Source of the DNA: an uncultured Marinobacter sp.
GTDB lineage: Bacteria; Pseudomonadota; Gammaproteobacteria; Pseudomonadales; Oleiphilaceae
Length of the DNA stretch: 64,000 bases
Direction: 5' to 3'
Assembly (NCBI RefSeq): GCF_947259545.1
Contig: NZ_CAMYMK010000007.1
Coordinates: 186,001 to 250,000, forward strand
Position numbers and translations under genes: made by a program. A model generated the notes under the pieces. That model made no database searches and was not told the origin of the DNA. It worked only from the letters and a program-made list of their open reading frames with translations. Positions 1 to 9,169 of this stretch are shown here, one piece after another. How positions within the stretch are numbered: the stretch's first letter is position 1; every line of letters starts with the position of its first letter.

Positions 1-329
1 TTATAGAAGATTTTGCTTCCTTTTTGAAGGAGCCGTGTCTCGCTCAGTTACCCAAACCTGAACATGAGGCTAATAAACGCTTGCCATGGAGATATTTGCA
101 TGCACTTTGGTACGCAAATTCGAACCCGCTCTCACGAAAGATTTTGGCAAATCGAGGGGCTAGCTATTTCTTTCGAAGAGCCGCAAAGCACTTCCCATCA
201 CTATTCGATGGCAATAGACCAATTACAGACTCAGAAGCAAAACTTCTAATGCAACGTTACGCTGATTCGAATAATGCTGTAGCCGAAAAGTATACAGACG
301 GCGACCCTTTATTTGTTTATGAACATTGA
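1..329 (+). CDS. 3' end of an unrecognised protein, cut by the window edge
   Basis: The reading frame is open from base 3 to the TGA at 327-329, so only the C-terminal ~108 residues are visible and the start lies outside the window. The fragment is basic and aromatic (PWRYLHALWYANSNP) and ends with a segment rich in Arg/Asn/Glu (QRYADSNNAVAEKY). Such tails are common at the ends of EPS sulfotransferase-like and glycan-modifying proteins, but no catalytic motif lies in the visible part. The next features on the right are decayed genes, so it is unclear whether this one is intact. No function is assigned. Confidence 0.5.
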   Translation, partial: IEDFASFLKEPCLAQLPKPEHEANKRLPWRYLHALWYANSNPLSRKILANRGASYFFRRAAKHFPSLFDGNRPITDSEAKLLMQRYADSNNAVAEKYTDGDPLFVYEH

Positions 330-337
330 AATGTTCG

Positions 338-466
338 CTAACCCTTCGCATTCGGGCCGTTCAACGGGTCGTGGATGGCGAAAGTCCGGAAGTGGTCATT
401 CAAGCCCTCGGTATGAGCCGCGCCTGTATTTATGAGTGGCGGGCCGCCTACCGGGGGGGAAGGGGG
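338..466 (+). pseudogene. IS630-type transposase remnant (N-terminal HTH only)
   Basis: About 40 codons read RAVQRVVDGESPEVVIQALG followed by SRACIYEWRAAYRGG. This is the helix-turn-helix start of IS630-family transposases, normally followed by a linker and a DDE catalytic domain. Here similarity stops at about 465 in a G-rich run and the frame goes on into unrelated sequence, ending at 520. The DDE domain is absent. No start codon with a ribosome-binding site precedes it, and no terminal inverted repeat is visible. It is a scar of an insertion element at the left border of the EPS island. The family call comes from the HTH alone. Confidence 0.65.
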
Positions 467-595
467 CTATGTTTAAATGCAATTATTTTCAAAGTGTTGC
501 GAACAGGTTGCAATTCCTAAAAACCGGGATGTTTTTGTCTTATGCGACTTAGGAAGAGACAGCTTAAAGTTAGCTTGGCCCCGAAATTTGGCATT

Positions 596-1418
596 ATGCA
601 ACCGCGCTATTTTGCGAAGTCTCTCAAGAGACCGGTATTTGTCGTTGGCTTTAACAACTCCGGGAAATCCTCCGCTGTGTTGGCCTTGAGTCGTTTGGCA
701 GGCCTTTCTATTTATCCTGGCGAGGGTAATGGGGAGTTATGGTTTCGAGGGCATTTTCCCTGGATCAGTTCGAACGTCTCTGTAGCGCCAATCTGGGTTG
801 CGCCAAATGAATTTATCAGAAGTGTCAAAGACACAAACGGGCATGCCTTTGAGCGGGCGAGGGCACAATTGGGTGCCTACCAGTGGCTAACCGGCGGAGG
901 AAACCCGCTGAACGACAGCGGCATGCTCGCCGCGCTGGCGCCGGATATCACTTCGACTTTTCCTGATGCCAAGTTTATCCATTTCAATCCGCGATGGTCG
1001 GTTAGCGAGCTATATCACCGCGCGGCTTGAGTGGAGCAAGATTATTCGCTCCCCGTCGAAGTACATTGAATTCGACTGTCCTATTCGATTCGGGGATGTG
1101 TTAAGGAAAATAGCTCAGTACTGGGTCTGGACGACGCAGCGGCTGGACTCGCTGGCCGAGGCTATGCCTGGTTCGGTTCTGGAACTGCGTTATGAAGACT
1201 GGTGGCGGAATCCGGAGCCGATGGCGGACGCGGTTGCTGACTTTCTGGGGTTTTCGCCGCCACTTGATCCCTCTCTGGCTGAATCTAAAAAAGACCTCAC
1301 CCGGCATCTTCTATCGGAAATGTCTGAGGATGAGTGTCTTCTTCTGGATGAGGTGCTGCAGCCAACGTTACTGCACAAAGGTTATCAGGCTGCACCCGAC
1401 GATTTCGGAGTTACCTGA
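596..1418 (+). pseudogene. Sulfotransferase, broken by a +1 frameshift
   Basis: Two consecutive frames make one sulfotransferase. The first (from ATG 596, or 542) carries the N-terminal PAPS-binding region (VFVVGFNNSGKSS, a 5'-phosphosulfate-loop-like motif) and runs to FPDAKFIHF at about 985. The second frame then continues directly with IRDGRLASYITARLEW, the 3'-phosphate-binding strand-helix, and the C-terminal half (LELRYEDWW, then an end at 1418). The switch sits at TTCAATCC (983-990): one extra A restores neither frame. Joined length is about 274 aa, normal for the family. PAPS-dependent sulfotransferases in EPS islands sulfate sugars. It is either a recent pseudogene or a single-base sequence error. 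The 3' end overlaps the facing glycosyltransferase remnant by 8 bp. Confidence 0.75.
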
Positions 1419-2278
1419 ATGCTCGCATTGCAGCATTGGCAGCCGGGAGCAGTTTTCTGGTGTCGGATCGGAACCCGAGTAGCCGGACCGTGTCCTCAAG
1501 ATTCTTATTCCGCACAAGTCGTTGCAGATCATCCATCGCCGGCCCGTCGCCGACCGGCAGGAACACCACAGATGAATCAGGGAGTGCCTTGGCAACGAGT
1601 TCAGCGGTTCCAATCACAAAATCAAACCGCTTGTAAGCATGAGCACATCCGGTGGTGATGCACACGAAACTTTCCTCCGAGATACCCAGCATCCGGCGTG
1701 AAAGTGTCCGTTGGTCAGAGGCATTTTGTACCGGCGGGGAACCATTCTGTACCGCGATGCAGCGGTCGGCGGGAATACAGCCATTGATAATGCTTCGCTG
1801 TCTCATGAGCTCAGACACGTTGAATTGTGTGTCTGCGCATACCCAAGGCAGCCGGTGACGGTTCGCTTTTAGGAACCCCCTTGAAGTCATTAACCGGAGG
1901 ACGATCACCGGGAGTGTGGTCATGAACGACCATGTTCTGTATGTCGCACTTCCTTAGAAACAGGTAGTCCGGTCTGAACCACGGTCGGTCCGTAAAATAG
2001 ATGTCCGTTACACGATTCGTCTCAATGAATTTATGAAGTGATTGACGTGCCTCTGGTGAGTCGCCCGGAACGGTCATTGTGACAGCTTCGATGCGGCTGT
2101 TCTGGATAACGGTGGGCAGGAGGTTTATCTCTGGATAGGCGAGAAATGTGTGCTTACCCCTGCTTTCAAAGTACTCCGTGAGCAGTACCCAGAAGTGTTC
2201 CATCAGCCACCAAGCGTAACCTACATCCGAAGGGTAGTTGGATACCAGCAGAAGGTTTCCGTTTGTTTTCGGATTCAT
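1411..2278 (-). pseudogene. Glycosyltransferase (GT4-like), frameshifted and 3'-truncated
   Basis: ATG 2278 follows a purine-rich GGAAGCGAG. The first frame encodes NLLLVSNYPSDVGYAWW and onwards to VNDFKG, then falls out of frame at the C-run 1876-1880 (a G-run on the coding strand). One frame over it resumes as FLKANRHRLPWVCADTQFNV and continues through the GT4 C-terminal Rossmann start (FVCITTGCAHAYKRFD, VFLPVGDGP, VRLLGF). It stops at 1411, before the E-x7-E sugar-nucleotide motif every active GT4 enzyme needs, so roughly 100 residues are missing. With two independent lesions it should be inactive. It faces, and overlaps, the broken sulfotransferase, so the pair looks like debris of an older EPS gene set. 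Confidence 0.75.
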
Positions 2279-2434
2279 GCTCGCTTCCATGGCTGAATCA
2301 TGTGCACTTTGCACGACAGATGTATTTCGGTCTCAGTTTTAGCATTTCGTGTCTGCCCGGCCAGCGTTATCATGCCATAATGGTTAATAGGCAACCACTG
2401 GATTGCAGGCAGAATTCTGATAAGGAGATCAGAC

Positions 2435-3601
2435 TTGAAAATAGGGTACCTCTATAATCTGAACATCTTCCCTCCGAAGGGTGGCAATCAAGTCCATGCT
2501 CTTGAACTTACTCAGGGCTTTTTGAACGCAGGCCACCAAGTGGCAGTTCTTGACGACCCAACGGCGCCGGGAGTCTGGAACTTCAGCAGCGTCGAACCCG
2601 GGGCAATCCCGGCTTTTATGGAAGTCATCGACGTTCTCTATATCCGAATAGACGCCAGGTACCTATCAGATTGGCCTCAGGCGTTGGAGTGCATGTCTTT
2701 GGCGGATGGCATACCGGTGATTTGGGAAATAAATTCACCTGCCAACGAAACACTGGCGTACTCCTGGTTGGGGGGCCGCAAAGCGGGTAAAAAAGAGTCA
2801 CCGCTGCGGTATGCCCGCCGATGGTTTCATGCCAACCGTAAAAAGCCTGGTATTTTCCGTGAGGAATCTCTGCGAACCTCCCTGGCAAGCAAGGTGAGCG
2901 CTGCCATCTGTGTATCCTCCGCGTTGGGACGTTATGCGAAAGAGGCGTTGGGCATTCAGAAGGTCGTGGTCTTGCCTAATGGCGGGCCCTTAATTGCGAA
3001 AGAGGATATCCAGACCCGACGGTCGACACGTAACAGTTCGGCATTTACCGTTTTCTACAGTGGCAGTGCCATTTATCCATGGCAGGGTATGGATCTGATG
3101 TCTGGTGCTATTACCCTGGCTCAGAAGGATGCGCCGGATATCCGGTTTGTTCTGGCAGTGAATCAACGTACGGACTCCTTGCCATCCGGTCCAAACGTCG
3201 AGATCAGAGAGCAGCTTAACCGCCAGGGAATCATCGAGGCTGTCTGTGCCTCAGACGCCTGTGTTGCTCTCCATCCCGACTATTCCTGGTCGCCTTACGG
3301 GTTCCATAATTCTCCAATGAAGTTGTTTGAGTACATGGCGTGTATGGTTCCGGTGGTCACGTCCAACCGTGCGCAGATGGCGGAGCTTATCGAGCACCGT
3401 CGTAATGGTCTCCTTTGTTCGGATGCACCTGAAGATATTCTGGCACAGTTGCTCTGGCTGAGAGACCATCCCGACGCAGCATCGGACATCGGAAAGAACG
3501 GTTGGCGCGACATTCAGACTCGCTTCAGTTGGCCACACAACGTAGATAAGACTCTGCAAGTGTTTGAGCAGGCGGCTCATGCGAGTGTTGCTTATGCTTA
3601 G
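2435..3601 (+). CDS. Glycosyltransferase family 4
   Basis: This is a 388-aa retaining glycosyltransferase of the GT-B fold that would transfer a sugar from a nucleotide donor during EPS repeat-unit assembly at the inner face of the membrane. The N-terminus has the glycine loop after strand 1 (MKIGYLYNLNIFPPKGGNQVHA). The C-terminal domain shows VFYSGSAIYPWQGMD, and the E-x7-E region appears as SPMKLFEYMACMVPVVTS. The start is TTG 2435, chosen because AAGGAG (2422-2427) lies 7 nt upstream and the glycine loop begins right after it. It is the first intact gene of the EPS island. It overlaps the next gene by a few codons, indicating coupled translation. Donor and acceptor cannot be read from sequence. 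Confidence 0.85.
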   Translation: MKIGYLYNLNIFPPKGGNQVHALELTQGFLNAGHQVAVLDDPTAPGVWNFSSVEPGAIPAFMEVIDVLYIRIDARYLSDWPQALECMSLADGIPVIWEINSPANETLAYSWLGGRKAGKKESPLRYARRWFHANRKKPGIFREESLRTSLASKVSAAICVSSALGRYAKEALGIQKVVVLPNGGPLIAKEDIQTRRSTRNSSAFTVFYSGSAIYPWQGMDLMSGAITLAQKDAPDIRFVLAVNQRTDSLPSGPNVEIREQLNRQGIIEAVCASDACVALHPDYSWSPYGFHNSPMKLFEYMACMVPVVTSNRAQMAELIEHRRNGLLCSDAPEDILAQLLWLRDHPDAASDIGKNGWRDIQTRFSWPHNVDKTLQVFEQAAHASVAYA

Positions 3602-4397
3602 CCGACTTGAAGAAAAGGTATTGATTCTGGCACGGCGTCGACCGCCAGGCCTGTTTTTTTATCGCCGGAATTTCAGGTTTCGTAATTTCGGTGATGAGTT
3701 ATCGCCGGTGCTTGTTGCGGCGATCCTTCGCAGCAAATTTCCACGAGCCCATTGGGGGTTGGCCTCGGGACAACGAAAGATGCTGGCGATTGGTTCAATC
3801 ATGCATTTTGCCCGGGACAATGACGTAATCTGGGGTACCGGGGTGAACGGCAAAGCAGCCCGAGACTTATACAAGTTTTCCACGCTGGACGTACGCAGTG
3901 TGAGGGGGCCGCGTACCCGAGAGTTTCTGAGCGAACTGGGCATTGACTGCCCTGAAGTTTATGGGGATCCAGCGCTGCTGGCCCCGCGATTTCTCAAGGC
4001 GCCGAAGCCTTTTGGGGAGACCAAAGAGTTCATTGTCATACCGCATTACCACGATCAGGCCGAGTTCGAAGGTGTTGAAAACCTGGTCTCTCCGCTTCAG
4101 GGTTACACTGAGGTTTTAAGGAGTATCCTGTCGGCCCGGAAGGTCATTTCGTCGTCTCTACACGGTGTTATTCTGGCTGAAGCTTACGGCGTTCCAGCCA
4201 TTCTGGTGCTGCCAAGACGGGATGAGAAAAAACGGTTCAAATACCTGGATTATTATGAGGGAACCATGAGAAACGATATGGATATTGCCACCAGCTTGGA
4301 CGAGGCGATCAGAATGAGGGGGGCGTGCTTGCCCAGGGACTATTCGCCGGAAAAACTGGAGGAGGTTTTTCCTGCGGATTTCTATACTAAAACCTAG
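3579..4397 (+). CDS. Polysaccharide pyruvyl transferase family protein
   Basis: Members of this family transfer pyruvate from phosphoenolpyruvate as a ketal onto EPS sugars, adding negative charge. Diagnostic stretches are FRNFGDELSPVLVAAIL near the N-terminus, LAIGSIMHF, the WGTGVNG segment, VRGPRTREFL, YGDPALL, and the C-terminal SSLHGVILAEAYGVPAI. Length (~272 aa) suits the short members of the family. The start is uncertain: ATG 3579 and ATG 3594 are both possible, and both lie inside the end of the upstream glycosyltransferase gene, so translation is probably coupled. The 32-nt gap to the ABC exporter supports one operon. Confidence 0.85.
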   Translation: MRVLLMLSRLEEKVLILARRRPPGLFFYRRNFRFRNFGDELSPVLVAAILRSKFPRAHWGLASGQRKMLAIGSIMHFARDNDVIWGTGVNGKAARDLYKFSTLDVRSVRGPRTREFLSELGIDCPEVYGDPALLAPRFLKAPKPFGETKEFIVIPHYHDQAEFEGVENLVSPLQGYTEVLRSILSARKVISSSLHGVILAEAYGVPAILVLPRRDEKKRFKYLDYYEGTMRNDMDIATSLDEAIRMRGACLPRDYSPEKLEEVFPADFYTKT

Positions 4398-4429
4398 GTT
4401 TCATGCCTTCTTCAGTGGACAGGTGTCCT

Positions 4430-6232
4430 ATGTTCAAGACGTTTCGGCAACTATTCGGCATATTGGATCGTCGAGAACGAGTTCAGGCCGTGTTGGTTTT
4501 CCTGTTTTCGATTGTTGTGGCGGGAGCTGAGGTGGTCGGTGTGGCATCCATCTTGCCTTTCATGTCGGCCGTTTCGAATCCTGCATCAATCACCGAAAAC
4601 CCGTTTCTGGCCGTTTTGCGGGAGTTATTTTCCTTCCTCGAGGATGATGAGTTTATTGTCGCCCTCGGGGTTGGCGTTATAGCGCTGCTGTTGGCGTCAT
4701 TAGCTATCCGCGCTATCGGTATCTGGGTTCAGGTCAAGTTTTCTACACTTCGTAGCCACTCCATCAGTTACCGGTTAATGAGGGCGTATCTCCACCAACC
4801 TTACCAATGGTATCTGAACCAGCACACCGCACGGATGTCGACCAGCGTCCTCTCTGAGGCGGCTCAGGTGGTCAACGGCGCACTGTTTCCGGCCATGCAG
4901 ATGATTACCAAGCTGCTGATCGTGCTTGCCCTGTTCGCTCTGTTGGTAGCCACTGATCCCGCGCTGGCACTGATCGCAGTGTGTGTGATTGGTTTTGCTT
5001 ACGGTTTTATATACATGCTTTCGCGGAAGCGACTGGCGATTCTTGGGCAGCGGCGCCATAAAGCCAACCAGAAACGTTATCGGGTGGTTCAGGAAAGCTT
5101 TGGTGGTCTGAAAGACCTTTTCATTATAGGGCGAGAGGCTCAGGCGGCGGAGCGATTTCGTCTTGCGTCACAGAGCATGGCGAAACATATTACCGGGGCG
5201 CGGGTGACCTCGGAATTGCCGCCTCTGGCAATGCAGGGACTGATTTTCTCTGGAATGATTGCCATCGTGATCTATTTTCTGGGAGTTTACGGCAGCGTTC
5301 AGAATGCGTTGCCGGTCTTGTCACTTTTTGCCCTGGCAGGCTATCGGCTAATGCCTGAACTTCAGGCGGTTTACCGTCACCTAACTGAACTACGGGTGAC
5401 AGGACCAGTTCTCGACTCCGTTTATAACGACCTGAAGCGCCTGGAAAAAACCTCACGGCCAATGCGCGAGGCAAATGTAGCCAAATGGCCCGGCCACGAT
5501 GAGCCGGTGATTGAGTTTCGCCAGGTTTTTTATTCCTACCCTGAGGCAGAGAGGAGGGCGCTGTCCGGCATAAACCTGACGATTGCCCCTTATTCGACGG
5601 TCGGAATTGTCGGTCCGACAGGCTCTGGAAAGACCACGCTTGTCGATGTGTTGTTGGGGCTTCTTTCACCGCAACAAGGCGAATTGGTCGTTGGCGGGGT
5701 GCCCGTTGATTCCTCTAATATTCGCTCCTGGCAGGATAAAATCGGCTATGTTCCGCAACAGATTTTTCTGACTGATAACACGGTTGCCGGCAATATTGCA
5801 TTTGGGATTGATGAAAGAGACATAGACCAATTGGCTGTAGAGAAAGCTGCCAGGATTGCAAATCTTCACGACTTCATCGTAAGTGAGTTGCCTGAGGGCT
5901 ATCAAACCAGAATTGGCGAAAAAGGTGTTCGATTATCCGGGGGGCAAAGGCAGCGGATTGGAATCGCTCGTGCCCTGTACCATGACCCCAGCGTGCTGAT
6001 TCTCGATGAGGCGACCAGCGCGCTGGATAATTTGACGGAACGAGCGGTTATGGAGGCGGTAAATCGCTTGAGCAAGAAGAAAACGATCATTCTGATCGCA
6101 CATCGACTGTCTACTGTACAGGCCTGCGACAAGATCGTTCTGATGGAGGCGGGCAGGGTGTCGGCAATAGGTCGTTATGATGAGCTGGTGGCGAACAATA
6201 CTGTATTTCGGGAAATGACGTCCCATATCTGA
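4430..6232 (+). CDS. ABC exporter, fused permease-ATPase (MsbA-like)
   Basis: This is an inner-membrane half-exporter of about 600 aa, expected to work as a homodimer. Hydrophobic segments fill roughly residues 15-320 (type IV exporter permease). The nucleotide-binding domain follows: Walker A GPTGSGKT at 395-402, Q-loop YVPQQIF, signature LSGGQRQR from 502, Walker B VLILDEAT and the switch His in LIAHRLS. ATG 4430 is preferred over 4403 because an AGGTG-type site precedes it and the protein then begins MFKTFRQLFG, as in relatives. Placement between the pyruvyl transferase and sulfotransferase suggests it moves a lipid-linked glycan or oligosaccharide, in place of or beside a Wzx flippase, which is not seen in this window. 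The substrate is inferred from context only. Confidence 0.85.
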   Translation: MFKTFRQLFGILDRRERVQAVLVFLFSIVVAGAEVVGVASILPFMSAVSNPASITENPFLAVLRELFSFLEDDEFIVALGVGVIALLLASLAIRAIGIWVQVKFSTLRSHSISYRLMRAYLHQPYQWYLNQHTARMSTSVLSEAAQVVNGALFPAMQMITKLLIVLALFALLVATDPALALIAVCVIGFAYGFIYMLSRKRLAILGQRRHKANQKRYRVVQESFGGLKDLFIIGREAQAAERFRLASQSMAKHITGARVTSELPPLAMQGLIFSGMIAIVIYFLGVYGSVQNALPVLSLFALAGYRLMPELQAVYRHLTELRVTGPVLDSVYNDLKRLEKTSRPMREANVAKWPGHDEPVIEFRQVFYSYPEAERRALSGINLTIAPYSTVGIVGPTGSGKTTLVDVLLGLLSPQQGELVVGGVPVDSSNIRSWQDKIGYVPQQIFLTDNTVAGNIAFGIDERDIDQLAVEKAARIANLHDFIVSELPEGYQTRIGEKGVRLSGGQRQRIGIARALYHDPSVLILDEATSALDNLTERAVMEAVNRLSKKKTIILIAHRLSTVQACDKIVLMEAGRVSAIGRYDELVANNTVFREMTSHI

Positions 6233-6253
6233 ACGTTAACAAGGACGATTGGC

Positions 6254-6979
6254 ATGGCGATAATTTGCAGGGAGCATGGTCTGTTGTTTCTTATGGCCCC
6301 ACGTACGGGATGCACGGCCATAGGCAGCGTACTCATGGATGAGCTCGGGGGAGAATGGTTACCTGGCGACGATGTAGTGGACGAGAATGGACTGTTTGTG
6401 GTGCAGAAGAAACATTGCACACTTCAACAACTGCTCGAACACAACATCATCTCGGAGGGAGAAAGGACTCAGCTCGTCACCTTTACTGCGGTCAGGAATC
6501 CGTTCGACTCCTTGGTATCCCTTTATTTCAAAATGCACAAGGGCTATCAGGACGAACTAAACGATCCAGATTCCTGGGTATACAAAGTCCCGGGCTATGC
6601 GGACGATCTCAAACTTATCCGCAACATGACATTCGATCAGTGGATCAATCGCTTTTATCCGGACCTTCCGTTTCATCTGGAAAACAGGCCGCTTAATGGG
6701 ATGCGGAATGTAGCTAAACGATTGGTGGGAAAACAAGTTCATGTGGAAGACGCATTCGTTCAGGGTGTCGATCACGTCATGAGGTTTGAACACCTCCAGG
6801 ACGACTTTTCGAGAGTATTGCACGTCGCTGGCGTTCGTAATCCGCCTGTCATACCTATGATCAACACTACCAAGGCCCGGTCCGAGAAGGATTATCGGTC
6901 CCTGTATACACCCAAAACCCGTCGGAAAGTGGAAGTTTATAAAGAAGGAGTTTTAAAGGAATTTGGATACACGTTCTGA
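6254..6979 (+). CDS. Sulfotransferase family protein
   Basis: A 241-aa cytoplasmic enzyme of the PAPS-dependent sulfotransferase type (Sulfotransfer_2-like). It has the 5'-phosphosulfate loop APRTGCTAIGSVL (residues 15-27) and the 3'-phosphate-binding motif VRNPFDSLVSLYF near residue 81. The late VMRFEHLQDDF segment fits the family C-terminus. It starts 21 nt after the ABC exporter gene and is in the same operon. Unlike the sulfotransferase at 596-1418 it is uninterrupted. The likely role is O-sulfation of an EPS sugar, which suits a marine organism; the acceptor is not predictable. The C-terminus stops 4 nt before the next glycosyltransferase start. Confidence 0.82.
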   Translation: MAIICREHGLLFLMAPRTGCTAIGSVLMDELGGEWLPGDDVVDENGLFVVQKKHCTLQQLLEHNIISEGERTQLVTFTAVRNPFDSLVSLYFKMHKGYQDELNDPDSWVYKVPGYADDLKLIRNMTFDQWINRFYPDLPFHLENRPLNGMRNVAKRLVGKQVHVEDAFVQGVDHVMRFEHLQDDFSRVLHVAGVRNPPVIPMINTTKARSEKDYRSLYTPKTRRKVEVYKEGVLKEFGYTF

Positions 6980-6983
6980 ACGG

Positions 6984-8069
6984 ATGAATCTGGAGCTTGC
7001 GAACTCAATGACAATGCCTCTCAGAGTGCTTCTTGCGTGCCCGCCCTCGGGAAACCCTTATGTTTCGGAGTTGGTCAGGTCTCTGAATGAGCGTCCCGGC
7101 GTAACTTGCGTTCAGAGCCACAGCGAGTTCCTGAACACTGACAGGCTGGACTATGATGTGGTGCATTTCCAATGGCCAGAAGCCATTTTCGGCTGGAAAG
7201 CTGGGTGCACTGAGAGAGGTTTGCAACGGCTGAATGAGCAGCTTTCAAAGTGCCGTCTGCAGGGTATAAAACTTGTAGGTACCGTTCATAATGAAACGCC
7301 TCACGTTTGGGCAAATCAACTTGATTCCCGCTTATACGAATCCGTTTACCGAAATCTGGATGCTTTTGTGCACCTAGGGCAAACTTCCGTTGCGCTTCTG
7401 AAAGCTTCCCGGCAAGCTCTTGATTCTTCGCGGCACCGTGTTATTCCCCACGGAAACTACGGTATTTTCAGGGCCTTGCAGAGTGACGAGGCAATCGGGA
7501 TAACAAAACGCCAACGTTTCACCCTCTTGTGTTTTGGGGCAGTCAGGAAGCCTGCTGAAGTGAACCTGATTTGCCGTGTTGCCGACTCACTTTCCGCTAT
7601 CGGTGGGGACTTGGTTGTCGCCGGCAGGGTATACTCGGGAACTCGCAGGAAACTCAGATACTATCAAATGCAGGTGCCACTTTTCGTGCGGCGTAACGTT
7701 CGCCTGATTTCCGGAAAAATTCCCGACGAACGTGTAGCTGCGATTGTCTCAGACTGCGATGCGTTGCTCATTCCACGAGTGGATACGCTTAACTCGGGAA
7801 ACGTTGCTCTTGGCTTTACCTTTGGGAAAGTTGTGGTGGGGCCTGATATTGGTGTGATTGGAGAGGAGCTGAAGCGGAGGGGAAATCCAGTTTTTGACCC
7901 GTCGGCTGATTCGGCCTCCCTTAATGGTGCGGTTATGGAAGCGAGACGGCTGGCGGAGACGTCGCTGGGGGCCGAGAATCGATGTTACGCTGAATCAGAG
8001 CTTGCGTGGAGTAATGTTGCGGCCTTACATGAAGATCTTTATCGATCCCTTCATCCAAGCGCTCTATAG
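6984..8069 (+). CDS. Glycosyltransferase (GT-B fold, GT4-like)
   Basis: About 361 aa. The N-terminal domain starts PLRVLLACPPSGNPYVSEL and contains DVVHFQWPEAIFGW and LVGTVHNETPH, a pattern seen in EPS glycosyltransferases. The C-terminal half has LLCFGAVRKPAEVNL, VVAGRVYSG and SDCDALLIPRVDTLNSGNVALGFTFGKVVVG, in place of a classical E-x7-E motif. Start ATG 6984 is 4 nt after the previous stop but lacks a clear Shine-Dalgarno; ATG 7008 or 7014 are alternatives. The 3' end overlaps the convergent glycosyltransferase gene by 19 bp, with no terminator between them. It is the last gene of the plus-strand run that begins at 2435. Confidence 0.8.
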   Translation: MNLELANSMTMPLRVLLACPPSGNPYVSELVRSLNERPGVTCVQSHSEFLNTDRLDYDVVHFQWPEAIFGWKAGCTERGLQRLNEQLSKCRLQGIKLVGTVHNETPHVWANQLDSRLYESVYRNLDAFVHLGQTSVALLKASRQALDSSRHRVIPHGNYGIFRALQSDEAIGITKRQRFTLLCFGAVRKPAEVNLICRVADSLSAIGGDLVVAGRVYSGTRRKLRYYQMQVPLFVRRNVRLISGKIPDERVAAIVSDCDALLIPRVDTLNSGNVALGFTFGKVVVGPDIGVIGEELKRRGNPVFDPSADSASLNGAVMEARRLAETSLGAENRCYAESELAWSNVAALHEDLYRSLHPSAL

Positions 8070-9169
8070 ATTTCCAGGTATTTCTCGGTTTGTGCGGTTC
8101 GGTCGAACAGTCGTTGAACCGTCTCAAGACCAGATTGGGTTTTTTTCGTGACGGTCTGCGGGGAGTCGATCAACTCCTGTAATGCGTTTGCATACCCTGT
8201 GGGTGAATGGTCGTCCACTAGCCAACCGCCTGCGCCATGAGAAAGCACCTCGGGTATCCCACCAGTGTTGTGTGCCACGATCGGCACTTCTAGTGCCAGT
8301 GCCTCCAGCAAGGTCATTGGTAACCCTTCGTGATCCGACGTCATCAACAAGGCTCGGAATGTCTTCAGTTCGGGGTGTACCGGATCGACAAACCCCCTGA
8401 AGGTGACTCGGTCCGCAACCCCCCTCCTTGAAGCCAATGCTCGCAAATCATCTTCCAAGGGGCCGTTGCCCACAACAATGCCGTCGCAGAACATCCCCCG
8501 CTCATTGAGTAACGCGATGGTTTCAATGAACAGATCCACTCTTTTTACGGGCACCAGGCGCCCTACAATGCCAAACCTAAGGCCTGTTTCCTGATCGGAA
8601 CCGCCGATTCCCCACGTTGTCCTGAGGTTTTCAACGTCAAGGAAATTGCAAATTTTAAGCACCTTGCCCGGAAAAATGGAACGCAGCTTCTGTTCAAGCT
8701 GGCTGGAAACCGCAATCACGGCTTGCTGGCGACTCCTTCCCAGTAAAATATCCAGCTTACTGATCAGCCATTTGTGGGGCTGGGAAAAGGACAATTGGAT
8801 TTCGGGATTACCGTGGACCGTTCGAACCGAAGCGTGGATTCGGGCAAGATCTTTGCCAATAATACCAAGTACGTTTTCCTTGAAACCATGGGTATGCACG
8901 ATCCTCGAGTGGTGATTTCTGCAGTGCCGGGCGATGGCCTTCGCCATTGCCCATGGGCCCAGTTTCTTTTCGTCTGCCAGTGAGACGGGAACGCCGAGGG
9001 AGAGGAGCTTCTCGTACAGGATGCCGGTATTGAAAACCACGGCGGTAACGGTGGCTTTCCCAGAGGCCTGGAGTGCGAGGCATAGGTTGTAAACCTGTAC
9101 TTCGGCGCCGGCCCAGAGGTCTCCAGATATGATATGGGTAACGACGGGTGCCTGGTTCTGTTGCTTCAC
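8051..9169 (-). CDS. Glycosyltransferase family 4
   Basis: A 372-aa GT4 enzyme. The N-terminus has the donor/acceptor loop of the WcaA/TagE style (THIISGDLWAGAEVQVYNL), then a His-rich acceptor region (RIVHTHGFKENVLG). The C-terminal domain carries FGIVGRLVPVKRVD, IVVGNGPLEDDL, VTFRGFV, and the E-x7-E region MTSDHEGLPMTLLEALALEVPIVAHNTGG. All canonical GT4 parts are present, so it should be active. It overlaps the upstream deacetylase gene by an ATGA junction (9166-9169), so the two are translationally coupled. It probably adds one sugar of the EPS repeat. Confidence 0.88.
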   Translation of the reverse strand: MKQQNQAPVVTHIISGDLWAGAEVQVYNLCLALQASGKATVTAVVFNTGILYEKLLSLGVPVSLADEKKLGPWAMAKAIARHCRNHHSRIVHTHGFKENVLGIIGKDLARIHASVRTVHGNPEIQLSFSQPHKWLISKLDILLGRSRQQAVIAVSSQLEQKLRSIFPGKVLKICNFLDVENLRTTWGIGGSDQETGLRFGIVGRLVPVKRVDLFIETIALLNERGMFCDGIVVGNGPLEDDLRALASRRGVADRVTFRGFVDPVHPELKTFRALLMTSDHEGLPMTLLEALALEVPIVAHNTGGIPEVLSHGAGGWLVDDHSPTGYANALQELIDSPQTVTKKTQSGLETVQRLFDRTAQTEKYLEIYRALG

